A DNA stretch of 64,000 nucleotides. Source: Enterovirga rhinocerotis. GTDB taxonomy: Bacteria; Pseudomonadota; Alphaproteobacteria; Rhizobiales; Beijerinckiaceae. The notes below the pieces were generated by a model. That model had not been told where the DNA came from, made no database searches, and saw only the letters and a list, made by a program, of their open reading frames with translations. The stretch is from assembly GCF_004363955.1 (NCBI RefSeq), contig NZ_SNZR01000018.1, forward strand, positions 1-64,000. Direction: 5' to 3'. How positions within the stretch are numbered: position 1 is the first letter of the stretch; the number at the start of each line of letters is the position of its first letter. The position numbers and the translations under genes were made by a program. Positions 37,706 through 46,117 of the stretch are shown one piece after another.

Positions 37706-39328
37706 TCATGCCGCCCGCGCCGCCCCTCCCCCTTTCGCCGCCGCAAGGATCATGTCGGAGGCCTTCTCCGCAATCATGATGGTCGGTGCGTTGGTGTTGC
37801 CGGTGGAGAGGTAAGGCATCACCGAGGCGTCGACGACGCGCAACCCTTCGACGCCCCGCACCCGAAGCTCCGGGTCGACCACCGCGCGATCGTCGACCCC
37901 CATCTTGCAGGTGCCAACGGGGTGGTAGAGCGTCGTGCCGTCCCGGCGGGCGAAGCCTTCGAGATCCGCCTCGTCCGTGACCTCCCGCCCCGGCGACTTC
38001 TCGTGGACGAGATAGGGCGCGAGGCTCGGCTGGGCGAAGATGCGGCGCGCCATCTCGAACCCCGCCAGCATGACCCGCAGGTCGTCGCGGTCGGTCAGAT
38101 AGCCGTAGCGGATCTTCGCCTTCGCCCGCGGATCGGCGCTGTCGATCAGGACGGTCCCGCGACTGCGTGGACGGGTCGGGCAGACGGCGATCGTCACGCC
38201 CGGCTCCTTCTCGACGATCAGCGCCTTGCCGGTCACGTAGCTCGCGGGGGTGAAGAGGAGCTGGAGGTCCGGGCTCGCGAGCCCCTCGCGGCTGCGGGTG
38301 AAGATCATGGCCGCGGTGACGCCGAAGGTCAGCGCGCCGTTGCCGAAGAGGCCGTACTTCACGATCTCCTGCAGCAGCGGCAGCCCGCGGACATATTGGT
38401 TGATGGTCTTGAGGTCGCGCAGTTCCGCGACGAGCCGCATCACGTAGTGATCGGACAGGTTGCGCCCGACGCCGGACAGCGCGACGCGCGTCTCGATGCC
38501 GATGTTGGACAGGTGCTCCGGATCGCCGATCCCCGACAGTTGCAGCACCTGGGGCGAGCCGAAGGCGCCGGCCGAAAGGATCACCTCGCGCCGTGCCCGC
38601 ACCTCCCGCTCCGCCCCGCCCCGCAGGATGCGGACGCCCGCGCACCGGCCCTCTTCGAGGATCAGCGAGGCGACGGTCGCCTCCGTCATGATCTCGACGT
38701 TCCGACGGGAGGCTGCGCTGCCGAGGAAGGTGCGGTAGGTGGAGCCCCGGAAGCGGCCGATCCGCGTCATCTGCGAATAGCCGACGCCCTCCTGCTCCGC
38801 GCCGTTATAGTCGGGGTTGAAGGGGAAGCCGGCTTCCTGCGCCGCCTTCACGAAGAGATGCGTCACCGGCAGGATGGTGCGGTAATCCTCGACCTTCAGC
38901 GGTCCGCCCTGCCCGCGAACCTGCGGGTCGCCGCCCTGGACGTAATGTTCCGAGCGCCGGAAGAGAGGCAGCACGTCCTCGAAGCTCCAGCCGCGGCAGC
39001 CGAGCTGCGCCCAGCCGTCGTAATCGGCCGGGTTGCCGCGGACATAGAGCATGCCGTTGATCGAGCTCGACCCGCCGAGCACCTTGCCGCGCGGCGAGTG
39101 GATGGCGCGGTTGCCGGAGCTCTCCTCGGGCTCGGAGGCGTAGAGCCAGTTGTAGCGCGGATGATAGAGCAGGTGCCCGACGCCGGCCGGGATATGCACG
39201 AAGGGGGTGTGATCCTTCGGTCCCGCCTCGATCAGCGCGACCGTATGGCCGGCCGCCGCCAGCCGCGCCGCCACGACGCATCCGGCCGATCCGGCCCCGG
39301 CGACAACGAAGTCGAACTCCACGCGCAT
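37706..39328 (-). CDS. GMC-family FAD oxidoreductase (choline/alcohol dehydrogenase-like)
   Basis: A 540-residue GMC oxidoreductase. The ADP-binding motif is V-V-A-G-A-G-S-A-G-C-V-V-A-A-R-L. R-G-K-V-L-G-G-S-S-S-I-N-G-M-L-Y-V-R-G is GMC signature 1 and S-A-G-A-F-G-S-P-Q-V-L-Q-L-S-G-I-G is signature 2. The catalytic His is in L-Y-H-P-V-G-T-C-K-M-G and the Asn in T-G-N-T-N-A-P-T-I-M-I. Such enzymes oxidise primary alcohols. Choline dehydrogenase (BetA) is the closest familiar name, but no betB or betI is nearby, so the alcohol is unknown. It ends 86 bases before the glycine riboswitch. Confidence 0.92.
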   Translation of the reverse strand: MRVEFDFVVAGAGSAGCVVAARLAAAGHTVALIEAGPKDHTPFVHIPAGVGHLLYHPRYNWLYASEPEESSGNRAIHSPRGKVLGGSSSINGMLYVRGNPADYDGWAQLGCRGWSFEDVLPLFRRSEHYVQGGDPQVRGQGGPLKVEDYRTILPVTHLFVKAAQEAGFPFNPDYNGAEQEGVGYSQMTRIGRFRGSTYRTFLGSAASRRNVEIMTEATVASLILEEGRCAGVRILRGGAEREVRARREVILSAGAFGSPQVLQLSGIGDPEHLSNIGIETRVALSGVGRNLSDHYVMRLVAELRDLKTINQYVRGLPLLQEIVKYGLFGNGALTFGVTAAMIFTRSREGLASPDLQLLFTPASYVTGKALIVEKEPGVTIAVCPTRPRSRGTVLIDSADPRAKAKIRYGYLTDRDDLRVMLAGFEMARRIFAQPSLAPYLVHEKSPGREVTDEADLEGFARRDGTTLYHPVGTCKMGVDDRAVVDPELRVRGVEGLRVVDASVMPYLSTGNTNAPTIMIAEKASDMILAAAKGGGAARAA

Positions 39329-39439
39329 CCTCCTGCGGGCCTTCGATCAGCCCTGCCGGCAAAGTCACACGATCGGTCGGAGCGTCAATCGCTTTCCAGC
39401 GCGTCCAGGGGCCGCGCCGGGCCCGCGGGACGGGCGCGC

Positions 39440-40159
39440 TCAGGCATCGTGAAAGGCCGTGAACCCGTCCACCGGCTCGCGCTCCGATTCGAGCGCATTC
39501 GTCGGCTCCCCGAGATCGGCCCAGCCGAGCGCCATGCCGCAGATCACCATTTCCTCGGCGGGGATGGCGAGGTGGCGCGTGACGATCGCGGGATAGCTCG
39601 CGATCGCGGCCTGCGCGCAGGTATCGAGCCCGTGCCCGCGCGCGGCGATCATCAGGCTCTGCAGGAACATCCCGTAATCGAGCCACGACCCCTGTTCGAG
39701 ATCGCGGTCGATCGTGAAGATCAGGCCGACGGGCGCGCCGAAGAAGACGTAGTTCCTGGCCCGCTGCCGATGCCCGGCCTCCTTGTCGCCCCGCGCGACG
39801 CCGGCGAGGCGATAGAGTTCCCAGCCGACCTTGCGGCGCCGGTCGAGATAGGGCGATCGCCAGTTGCGCGGGTAATATTCGTATTCCCGCTGCTCTGGAG
39901 CGCCGCTGTCGAAGACGGCGAACAGGTCATCCTTCAGGCGCTGGAGGGCCGCGCCCGTCACGACATGCGACTTCCAGGGCTGAACGTTGCTTCCGCTCGG
40001 CGCGCGGCTCGCCAAGGCGAGGAGGTGACGGACCGTCTCCATGGGCACGGGATCGGGCAGGAAGCCGCGGATGCTGCGCCGGGTCGTGATGGCGCCATCC
40101 ACCGCTTCGGCCCCGACCGCGCTCCGGTCGCGACGCTCCGCTCTCCAACGATCCGCCAT
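39440..40159 (-). CDS. Nitroreductase-family FMN oxidoreductase
   Basis: A 239-residue FMN protein. The N-terminal R-R-S-I-R-G-F and R-A-P-S-G-S-N-V-Q-P-W bind FMN phosphate and define the family. The later G-L-D-T-C-A-Q-A-A and I-C-G-M-A-L-G-W-A-D form the rest of the site. The ATG at 40159 is preceded by GGGAGGTGAC, an excellent ribosome site; an upstream in-frame ATG at 40207 is not. Family members reduce nitroaromatics, quinones or enones with NAD(P)H. A gap of 111 bases separates it from the GMC gene. Substrate unknown. Confidence 0.9.
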   Translation of the reverse strand: MADRWRAERRDRSAVGAEAVDGAITTRRSIRGFLPDPVPMETVRHLLALASRAPSGSNVQPWKSHVVTGAALQRLKDDLFAVFDSGAPEQREYEYYPRNWRSPYLDRRRKVGWELYRLAGVARGDKEAGHRQRARNYVFFGAPVGLIFTIDRDLEQGSWLDYGMFLQSLMIAARGHGLDTCAQAAIASYPAIVTRHLAIPAEEMVICGMALGWADLGEPTNALESEREPVDGFTAFHDA

Positions 40160-40513
40160 GTCACCTCCCGTGCCCCCGCGGCCCTCGACCGTCGGGATGT
40201 CGATCATCGAAGCGGTGTCGCGCCGGGCGCCCCTGCATCCGCCGAAGAACGGCAGCGTGCGAAAACCGGCCCGCGATCCGCGGAGGTCACGATGGCCGCG
40301 CTGCAGGGGGCACCGTCGGCGCTTGCGCCCGATTGTCTGATTGTCCTACGGACGGCGAGACGCGATCGCAACCGTCCCTCGGGCTCTCCGCCGCGGCGGA
40401 GAGCCCCGCCAGGCCGAGCTCGGCGGGCGCGACGTCATGATCGAACGGCCCGGCAAGCGACAGGCCGACACAGAAACGACCCCGGCCTCGGCGCCAGGCG
40501 GCGGAGTGAAACG
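40160..40513. other. Divergent intergenic region with a long perfect palindrome
   Basis: No gene seen in these 354 bases. At 40381-40406 lies a perfect 26-bp palindrome whose half-site is GGGCTCTCCGCCG; as RNA it forms a very stable hairpin. It sits about 110 bases before the lyase start and could be an operator, repeat element or leader hairpin. Confidence 0.5.
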
Positions 40514-41413
40514 ATGACCCTGCACGGCAAGACCGCAATCCGCACCTTCCTCTTCGCGCCCGGCAACCATGCCCGCCGGGTCGAAAAGGCCCTGACGCTC
40601 GGAGCGGATGCCGTCATCCTCGACCTCGAGGACGCGTGCCCGGTCGCCGAGAAGATCGCGACGCGTCCCGTCGTCGTCGAGGCGCTGCAGGGCCCGCGCC
40701 GCTGCCGCGGCTTCGTGCGGGTGAACCCCCTTTCGACCACCTTCGGCTACGGCGACCTCGTCGCGGTGGTGCGCAAGGGCGTCGACGGCATCGTCCTGCC
40801 GAAGGTCGAGACGGCGGACGAGCTGCGCACCGGCGAATGGCTTCTCACCCAGCTCGAACGCGAGAACGGCCTCGCCGAAGGCTCGATCGACCTCATGCCC
40901 ATCGTCGAGACAGGCAAGGGCCTGCGCAACCTCGATTCCATCGCCCAGGCCGCGACCCGCGTGCGCCGGCTCGCCTTCGGTGCGGGCGACTTCACGCTCG
41001 ACATGAACCTCACCTGGACCCGCGACGAGGCCGAGCTCCTGCCCTTCCGGAGCGCCTTCACGGTCGCCTCCCGCGCGGCCGGGCTCGAGGCCCCGATCGA
41101 CACGGTCTGGGTGCGCGTCCAGGACAAGGAGGGGTTCGAGGCCTCGGCCAGGCACGTGCGGGCCCTCGGCTTCCAGGGCAAGATGTGCATCTATCCGGAT
41201 CAGATCCCGGTCGCGAACGCGGCCTTCAGCCCGAGCCCGGAGCAGATCGCCTGGGCCGAGCGCGTGGTGGCGGCCTTCGAGGCCGCCGAGGCCTCGGGCT
41301 CCGCCGCGATCCAGCTGGACGGACAGTTTCTCGACTACCCGATCGTGTACCAGGCCGAGCGCGTGCTCGCCTCGGCCGACAGCTTCGGCCTGCGGCAGAA
41401 GGCGGCCAGCTGA
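40514..41413 (+). CDS. HpcH/HpaI aldolase / CitE-like lyase
   Basis: A 299-residue CitE-like TIM-barrel lyase. The N-terminal R-T-F-L-F-A-P-G-N-H-A, A-V-I-L-D-L-E-D-A-C-P, V-R-V-N-P-L-S-T and L-P-K-V-E-T form the canonical first half. P-I-V-E-T-G-K-G holds the metal-binding Glu, and the metal-binding Asp lies in F-G-A-G-D-F-T-L-D-M. G-F-Q-G-K-M-C-I-Y-P-D-Q-I matches the usual GKxxIHPxQ block. Enzymes of this type cleave or hydrolyse citryl-, malyl- or methylmalyl-CoA-like substrates. GGAG precedes ATG 40514. A divergent paralogue follows 246 bases downstream. Confidence 0.88.
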   Translation: MTLHGKTAIRTFLFAPGNHARRVEKALTLGADAVILDLEDACPVAEKIATRPVVVEALQGPRRCRGFVRVNPLSTTFGYGDLVAVVRKGVDGIVLPKVETADELRTGEWLLTQLERENGLAEGSIDLMPIVETGKGLRNLDSIAQAATRVRRLAFGAGDFTLDMNLTWTRDEAELLPFRSAFTVASRAAGLEAPIDTVWVRVQDKEGFEASARHVRALGFQGKMCIYPDQIPVANAAFSPSPEQIAWAERVVAAFEAAEASGSAAIQLDGQFLDYPIVYQAERVLASADSFGLRQKAAS

Positions 41414-41430
41414 GGTCCGCCTCGTCCAGG

Positions 41431-41451
41431 GACGGAGCCCACGGCTCCGTC
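41431..41451 (+). terminator. Stem-loop after CitE-like gene
   Basis: GACGGAGCC and GGCTCCGTC form a perfect 9-bp stem with loop CAC, starting 18 bases after the gene. Only TTC follows rather than a T run, so termination is plausible but not certain. Confidence 0.5.
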
Positions 41452-41659
41452 TTCGGCAAATTCACCGAAATTTCTCGCGATCGTCTTCGACAAGCCGAAA
41501 GACTTTAGCCGCTAGCTCTTCCGCATCGCGACGATGAAGCGCCCCCCTCCCCCGTTCAGGACATCGGCTCCGGACGGGACGGTGCTGCTCGTCGGCGAAA
41601 GACCCGGGGCACCCTGCCCACGGGGCCCGTAGAGGCGGAACTGATGGCGGTTAAGACGG

Positions 41660-42538
41660 ATGACTGACCCGAGACTGAGGCGCTCGCTGCTGATCGTGCC
41701 GGGGAACCGGCCCGGCCGCGTCCTGGTGGCCATGACGCTGCCCGCCGATTCCTTCATCTTCGATCTCGAAGGCTCGGTACCGCTGGTGGAGAAGGCGCAG
41801 GCCCGCGATACGATCGCGGAGGCGCTCCGGTCCGCGAGCCCGGGTGGCCGCGAGTTCTGCGTGCGGCTCAACCCGATCGGCACGCCGGATATCGAGCACG
41901 ACCTCAACGCGCTCCCGCTCGGCCGCGTCGATTCGCTGATGCTGCCGAAGGTCGAACGCGCCTCGGACCTCGTCGCCTTCGAACGTCGCCTCGACGAACT
42001 CGAACTGGCTGCGGGCCGCACGACGCCGATCGACCTCGTCGTCGGCCTCGAGACGCCGCGGGGGATCCTGGGCGCTCTCGCGATCGCAGAGGCGGGGCGG
42101 CGGGTGTCCGCCCTCGTCTTCGGCTCGGGTGCCTATGCCCAGGCGACCGGCAGCGCGACGACGGCCGCGGCGCTTGTATGGCCGCGCTCCGTCACGGTCG
42201 CCGCAGCCAGCGCGGCCGGGCTCCAGCCGATCGATGCCGATGCCGGTGCGGGGGACGATGCGGAAGCCTCGCGGCGGGATGCGGCCCTCATGCGCGATCT
42301 CGGCTTCGTCGGCCGGGTGGTCGCGCGGACGAACGACATCTCGTCCGCGAACGAGATCTTCGCGCCCGATCCCGATCAGATCGCCTGGGCGCGGCGGATC
42401 GCCGAGGCGCACAGGGACGCGGAGAGCAGAGGCCTCGCGGCGGTCTCGATCGATGGCAGCCTCGTCGCCGTCGACACCCTCGTCACGGCCGAGCGGACGC
42501 TGCGCAGGGCCGCACTGATCGCGGCGCGCTCGGGCTAG
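41660..42538 (+). CDS. Divergent CitE-like paralogue with altered metal site
   Basis: A 292-residue protein of the same fold as the upstream lyase: R-R-S-L-L-I-V-P-G-N-R, F-I-F-D-L-E-G-S-V-P, V-R-L-N-P-I-G-T, L-P-K-V-E and V-G-L-E-T-P-R-G-I with the metal-ligand Glu kept. The second metal ligand is not: F-G-A-G-D-F in the first copy is F-G-S-G-A-Y here, so the Asp is Ala. The acid pair in L-E-D-A is L-E-G-S, and the IHPxQ block reads A-R-T-N-D-I. It may be a non-enzymatic or re-purposed CitE-like protein. The direct downstream position suggests tandem duplication followed by decay or new function. Confidence 0.82.
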   Translation: MTDPRLRRSLLIVPGNRPGRVLVAMTLPADSFIFDLEGSVPLVEKAQARDTIAEALRSASPGGREFCVRLNPIGTPDIEHDLNALPLGRVDSLMLPKVERASDLVAFERRLDELELAAGRTTPIDLVVGLETPRGILGALAIAEAGRRVSALVFGSGAYAQATGSATTAAALVWPRSVTVAAASAAGLQPIDADAGAGDDAEASRRDAALMRDLGFVGRVVARTNDISSANEIFAPDPDQIAWARRIAEAHRDAESRGLAAVSIDGSLVAVDTLVTAERTLRRAALIAARSG

Positions 42539-42613
42539 GTGCGGCCATCGCCATGACGGCAGCGGCCCTCACCCGGTGCCGTCGGGCGGTCCGTGCGCTG
42601 CGACGTCCAGATG

Positions 42614-42841
42614 TCACCTGGACTTGCGCACCTTCGGCTTCGGCTTCTCGGATTCCGATGCCAGGCGAGCGGCCTCGTCGCGGGCCAGCCGGAGGCGCTT
42701 CAACCGTTCCGTATTCGCATCGCGCGCCAGGATCTCCGCATCGTGCGCGGCTTTGGCTTCGGCGGCTCTGGTGGCCTGCGCCTCCACCTTCTGAAAACGA
42801 GCCTCGGCCCGAGCGATCTTAGCGTCCTTGTCTCCGGTCAT
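42614..42841 (-). CDS. Small charged coiled-coil protein of unknown function
   Basis: A 75-residue Ala/Lys/Arg/Glu-rich protein predicted to be almost one continuous helix (KIARAEARFQKVEAQATRAA then AEILARDANTERLKRLRLAR) with a basic PKPKVRKSR tail. GAGGGA lies 7 bases before ATG 42841. Similar tiny helical proteins are common near stress genes in this order. It stands 98 bases downstream of the cold-shock gene on the same strand. Role unknown. Confidence 0.7.
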   Translation of the reverse strand: MTGDKDAKIARAEARFQKVEAQATRAAEAKAAHDAEILARDANTERLKRLRLARDEAARLASESEKPKPKVRKSR

Positions 42842-42939
42842 TGCCGCGTCCCTCAGCCAGCGCATTCGAACTTCTCATGAGGACCGCCCCTGCCCGTGGG
42901 GAAGGGGCGGCCATCGCATGGCGATCGGCCGCCCGGTGA

Positions 42940-43146
42940 TTACGCGGACTGGATGTTGCCGACCGCGATCTTCCCACGACCGTCAGGCTGCGTGTCGAAC
43001 GAGACCTTCTGGCCCTCCACGAGGCCGTGCATTCCGGCGCGCTCCAGAGCGGTCGCATGGACGAACACGTCCTTGCCGCCGTCGTCCGGGGCAATGAAGC
43101 CAAAGCCCTTGGTGTCGTTGTAGAATTTCACTGTTCCTGTCGTCAT
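42940..43146 (-). CDS. Cold-shock-domain protein (CspA family)
   Basis: A 68-residue single cold-shock domain. The RNP1 motif reads K-G-F-G-F-I and RNP2 V-F-V-H; the opening T-T-G-T-V-K-F-Y-N and the loop D-D-G-G-K-D match the family. It binds single-stranded RNA/DNA and acts as an RNA chaperone. ATG 43146 gives the standard N-terminus; in-frame ATGs two and three codons upstream are possible. The upstream sequence is long enough for a regulatory 5' leader. Confidence 0.95.
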   Translation of the reverse strand: MTTGTVKFYNDTKGFGFIAPDDGGKDVFVHATALERAGMHGLVEGQKVSFDTQPDGRGKIAVGNIQSA

Positions 43147-43693
43147 GGTCATCATCTTTCAAGTTAAGCACACGTCATCATTGGCGCACAGGCTGCGCGC
43201 CCTGACCATGCGTTCGATAATTTGGGAGAGAATTCTGAACGTTCGCCCGGATCAACCAGGACAACGGCCCGATTGTCCGGCCAAAGTCGATGGCGTTACG
43301 TAGAGCAGCTGGGAGGCAAAGGCAAGGTGCCCTGAAACCAGAGGCTGTCCGACGGAAATTCTCGGTGCCCCGGACGGCCCGTCAGGCGCGGTCGGCACAG
43401 CCATACGCGACAGAGACGAACCTTATTTCACGGCAGCGACAGCACGCTCCAGCCTCGATACTCTGTAGGATGTCGATCGAGGGAGGCCGGATGCCAGTAA
43501 TCTGGTAGTGAAAGCTTTGCGCCCGCCGTCCTGTTCGAATTCCACAACCTGAATGACAGCGGTTAGACCGGGTGAACTCGGCCGGCCTCTCCTCGAGCGA
43601 ACGGCCCTCGCTCGCCACCGGCACGCGGTGAAGCTCCCGGCACGGGTCGAGAACGCGCGGTCGATGGACGGCCCGGACAGGGGCTGAGCGACG
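43147..43693. other. Leader of the cold-shock gene and gene-free spacer
   Basis: About 550 bases between the cold-shock gene and the reductase gene. The first 150 bases presumably hold the cold-shock promoter and a long 5' leader read leftward. The remainder contains short open frames without motifs. A GTTCGAATTCC near 43533-43543 resembles a tRNA T-loop, but no cloverleaf surrounds it. Confidence 0.45.
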
Positions 43694-44740
43694 TCAGGGA
43701 ATGACCCTGAGGGCGCGCAGTTCGCGCATCTGCCGGATCAGCATCTCTTCGTCGTCCACGACCTCGTGAAAGCCGAAGCGGCGGATCTTGGTGGTCTCGG
43801 AGATCGAATCGTAATCGGCATGCCACTGAAAATCGCCGAAGGCCCAGGAGACGGTCTCGGCAAAGCTGCGGCGCCTCAGGCCGTATCGCTCGACCATGCC
43901 GTCCCACAGGGCGGCCTTGTCCGCCATCTGGACGGCAAGCCGGATGGTCTGGACCGGCCCGCATTCCATCTCGAAGGCCTCGGCGATCTTCGGCCACATC
44001 TGCTCCCAGCGGAAAAGACCGCCATTGGTGACGTTGAAGATCTCGCCGGCGCAACGCGGCTCCGTCGCGGCCCAGACGGCTGCCCGCGCCAGGAGATCCG
44101 TATCGACCGTCTGCTGGAGCGCCCGATAGCCACCCGGCGTGCCGGGAAAGCGCAACGGAAGGCCGAGTTCCTTCGAGATCGCCGCATAGACCGCGAGGAC
44201 CGAGGTCATGTTCATCGGGGAGTTCGAGGCGTAGCCGTAGATCGTGCGCGGGCGCAGCGCCGACCAGGTCCAGCGGGCCGTCGGCGCGCGCGAGCGGAGG
44301 TAATCCTCCTGATCGTAGTAGAAATTCGGCGGCATGTGGCGCGGATCGGTCTCGCGCGCAGGGGTCTTGTAGGGGCCGAGATGGGTGCCGTAGGCCTTGG
44401 TGCCCTGCATGAGGCTCACATGCTGCAGGCCGGGCGAGGCGCGTTCCACCACCTCGACGGCATTGACCAACATGGCGAGGTTCGGAGCCACCTCCTCGGC
44501 GAAGGTCGGTTTCGCGAGATAGGCGACGTAGAAGATGTGGGTAATATCCCGCAGCTCGCCGAGCACGCGCTCGACCGCGTCGCGGTCGAGGAGATCGCAG
44601 GAATGCCAGGTCGCCCCCGCCGCATCGTCCGGCTTGCGGCGCGAGACCGCATGGACCGTCCAGTCCGGCTGCGTCGCGAGGTGGCGGACGATGCCGTAGC
44701 CCGCGACGCCGAGGCCGCCGACGACAAGAGCGTGTTTCAT
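43694..44740 (-). CDS. PRISE-type enone reductase, SDR superfamily
   Basis: A 348-residue atypical SDR. The Rossmann motif G-G-L-G-V-A-G is followed by A-V-S-R-R-K for NADP binding. The catalytic pair of the progesterone 5-beta-reductase/iridoid-synthase (PRISE) family is present: Lys115 in M-Q-G-T-K-A-Y-G and Tyr141-142 in N-F-Y-Y-D-Q-E-D. R-P-R-T-I-Y-G-Y follows. PRISE enzymes reduce 1,4-enones and enals, including terpenoid ones. It is the last gene of the leftward Bug-AtuA operon, 6 bases after the lactonase-like gene, so a role in reducing an unsaturated catabolic intermediate is inferred. Confidence 0.85.
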   Translation of the reverse strand: MKHALVVGGLGVAGYGIVRHLATQPDWTVHAVSRRKPDDAAGATWHSCDLLDRDAVERVLGELRDITHIFYVAYLAKPTFAEEVAPNLAMLVNAVEVVERASPGLQHVSLMQGTKAYGTHLGPYKTPARETDPRHMPPNFYYDQEDYLRSRAPTARWTWSALRPRTIYGYASNSPMNMTSVLAVYAAISKELGLPLRFPGTPGGYRALQQTVDTDLLARAAVWAATEPRCAGEIFNVTNGGLFRWEQMWPKIAEAFEMECGPVQTIRLAVQMADKAALWDGMVERYGLRRRSFAETVSWAFGDFQWHADYDSISETTKIRRFGFHEVVDDEEMLIRQMRELRALRVIP

Positions 44741-44746
44741 CGCGCC

Positions 44747-45679
44747 CTACCGGTTCAGATGGTGGAGGCCGAGGCCCGGCGTATCCCATGGCATCGAGAC
44801 GAGCCGGCCGGTCGAGGAGAGCGTGATATAGGCCGTCCTGAGGTCCGGCCCGCCGAAGCAGATATTCGTCACCCAGCGCTCGGGCATCGGCACCTGCCGG
44901 TATGAGCCGTCCGCCGGGTTCACGATCGTGACGCCGCCGTTGACGAGCGTCGCGACGCAGACGTTGCCCTCCGCATCCGTCGCGATGGAATCGAAGCGGT
45001 TATAGCCGCCGAGGCCGAGGACGAGCCGCCCGCCATGCGGCGAGGGGAAGGGCTGCTTCCTGATCTCGCCCGGACCGGTCAGGTCGAAGGCCCAGAGACG
45101 CGCGGTCTCGGTTTCGGCCACGTAGAGCGTGCCGCCATCCGGCGAGAGCGAGCAGCCGTTCGGGGTGAAGATCGGGAAGACGACCTCGCGGATCAGGCTG
45201 CCATCGGCTTTGGCATAGTAGACCGCACCCCGATCCTGATCGCGCTCGCGGACCTTGCCGAGATCGGTGAAATAGAAGCCGCCGAGCCCGTCGAAGACGA
45301 GATCGTTCGGGCCATTGAGCCGACGCCCGTCGCAGTCGCGATACAGCGTCTCGACCTTGCCCGTCGCGAGATCGACCGCCTCGATCCGGCCGCCCGAGTA
45401 ATCCTCGGCCTGCCCGATCGGACGATAGCCGGAGGCATCACCCGGCTGCGTCCACCTGAAGCCGCCGTTGTTGCAGATATAGGCGCGCCCGTCGGGACCG
45501 ATCTGGGCTCCGTTCGGCCCTCCCCCGAGTTCGGCGACGTAGGAGACCGCCCCGTCCGGACCGATCCGCGTCAGGGTCCCCCGTCCGATCTCGACGAGGA
45601 GGACCGAGCCGTCGGGCATGGCGACCGGCCCTTCCGGAAACATCAGGCCGGAGGCAATTTCGGTCAGGGCTGGGGCCAT
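44747..45679 (-). CDS. SMP-30/gluconolactonase-family lactonase
   Basis: A 310-residue six-bladed propeller of the SMP-30/gluconolactonase family, which hydrolyse sugar and other lactones with one divalent metal. Metal-ligand Glu is in M-F-P-E-G-P, the Asn in R-L-N-G-P-N-D-L and the Asp in the late F-D-S-I-A-T-D-A-E-G-N blade. There is no signal peptide. It is preceded by an intercistronic palindrome and followed after 6 bases by the PRISE reductase. Substrate unknown. Confidence 0.88.
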   Translation of the reverse strand: MAPALTEIASGLMFPEGPVAMPDGSVLLVEIGRGTLTRIGPDGAVSYVAELGGGPNGAQIGPDGRAYICNNGGFRWTQPGDASGYRPIGQAEDYSGGRIEAVDLATGKVETLYRDCDGRRLNGPNDLVFDGLGGFYFTDLGKVRERDQDRGAVYYAKADGSLIREVVFPIFTPNGCSLSPDGGTLYVAETETARLWAFDLTGPGEIRKQPFPSPHGGRLVLGLGGYNRFDSIATDAEGNVCVATLVNGGVTIVNPADGSYRQVPMPERWVTNICFGGPDLRTAYITLSSTGRLVSMPWDTPGLGLHHLNR

Positions 45680-45698
45680 GGGAAGGTCCTTCTTCGGT

Positions 45699-45741
45699 CC
45701 TCATGCCGAGGCGCCGCGCACGGCGCGGCCTCGGCATGAGG
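45699..45741. repeat. Large intercistronic palindromic repeat
   Basis: CCTCATGCCGAGG (45699-45711) pairs perfectly with CCTCGGCATGAGG (45729-45741); inner GC-rich bases extend the stem with a 2-base bulge. It lies inside the leftward operon, between the small AtuA-like gene and the lactonase gene. Repeats beginning CCTCATG and ending CATGAGG are common in this bacterial order. As RNA it could attenuate or stabilise the transcript. Confidence 0.75.
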
Positions 45742-45752
45742 AGGTTGGGGGA

Positions 45753-46112
45753 TCACGCGGCCTCGGACCGCCAGTTGCGCAGGAGGTTGGCGAGCCGGTC
45801 GGGAACCTCGAGTTCGAAGGCGAGCACCGCCGCCGACAGGGCCTTGCCGTAATTGTCGAGGCTGAGGGAGCGCGAGACGCCGCCGCCGAGCGCTCCCTCG
45901 GCGACGAAGTTCAGGACGCCGAGCTTGTCGACCTCGTAGCGCGTGACCGTCCCCGTCACCATGCCGGCGTAGAAGGCCTTGAAGGCGTCCGCCGTCAGTT
46001 GCTCCTTGAGGATCGGATAGAGGTCCGGCTCGTAGGCGATGACGGTGATGTTCGACGTGTTGCCCTTGTCGCCGGAACGGACATGGGCCAGGTGCTGCAG
46101 TGGGATGCGCAT
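45753..46112 (-). CDS. AtuA-like small domain protein
   Basis: A 119-residue protein matching the small C-terminal domain (ferredoxin-like) of AtuA proteins: the opening I-P-L-Q-H-L-A-H-V-R-S-G-D-K-G-N-T-S-N-I and the core L-N-F-V-A-E-G-A-L-G-G-G-V-S-R-S-L are highly characteristic. In some bacteria this domain is fused to the large AtuA domain; here it is a separate gene starting 5 bases after the large one. The two products presumably form a complex. The biochemical role of AtuA is unsettled; it is needed for acyclic terpene use in Pseudomonas. Confidence 0.87.
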   Translation of the reverse strand: MRIPLQHLAHVRSGDKGNTSNITVIAYEPDLYPILKEQLTADAFKAFYAGMVTGTVTRYEVDKLGVLNFVAEGALGGGVSRSLSLDNYGKALSAAVLAFELEVPDRLANLLRNWRSEAA

Positions 46113-46117
46113 CGGGC

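Noticed and set aside
37352-41413. An open frame of over 1,300 codons on the plus strand
   Set aside because: It runs antisense to the GMC, nitroreductase and dadA leader regions. Only its last 300 codons (from 40514) have a ribosome site and family motifs. The rest has Arg/Ala/Gly/Asp-rich shadow composition caused by GC-rich third positions opposite.
43500-43560. A tRNA T-loop-like GTTCGAATTCC
   Set aside because: No acceptor, anticodon or D stem can be drawn around it; probably chance.
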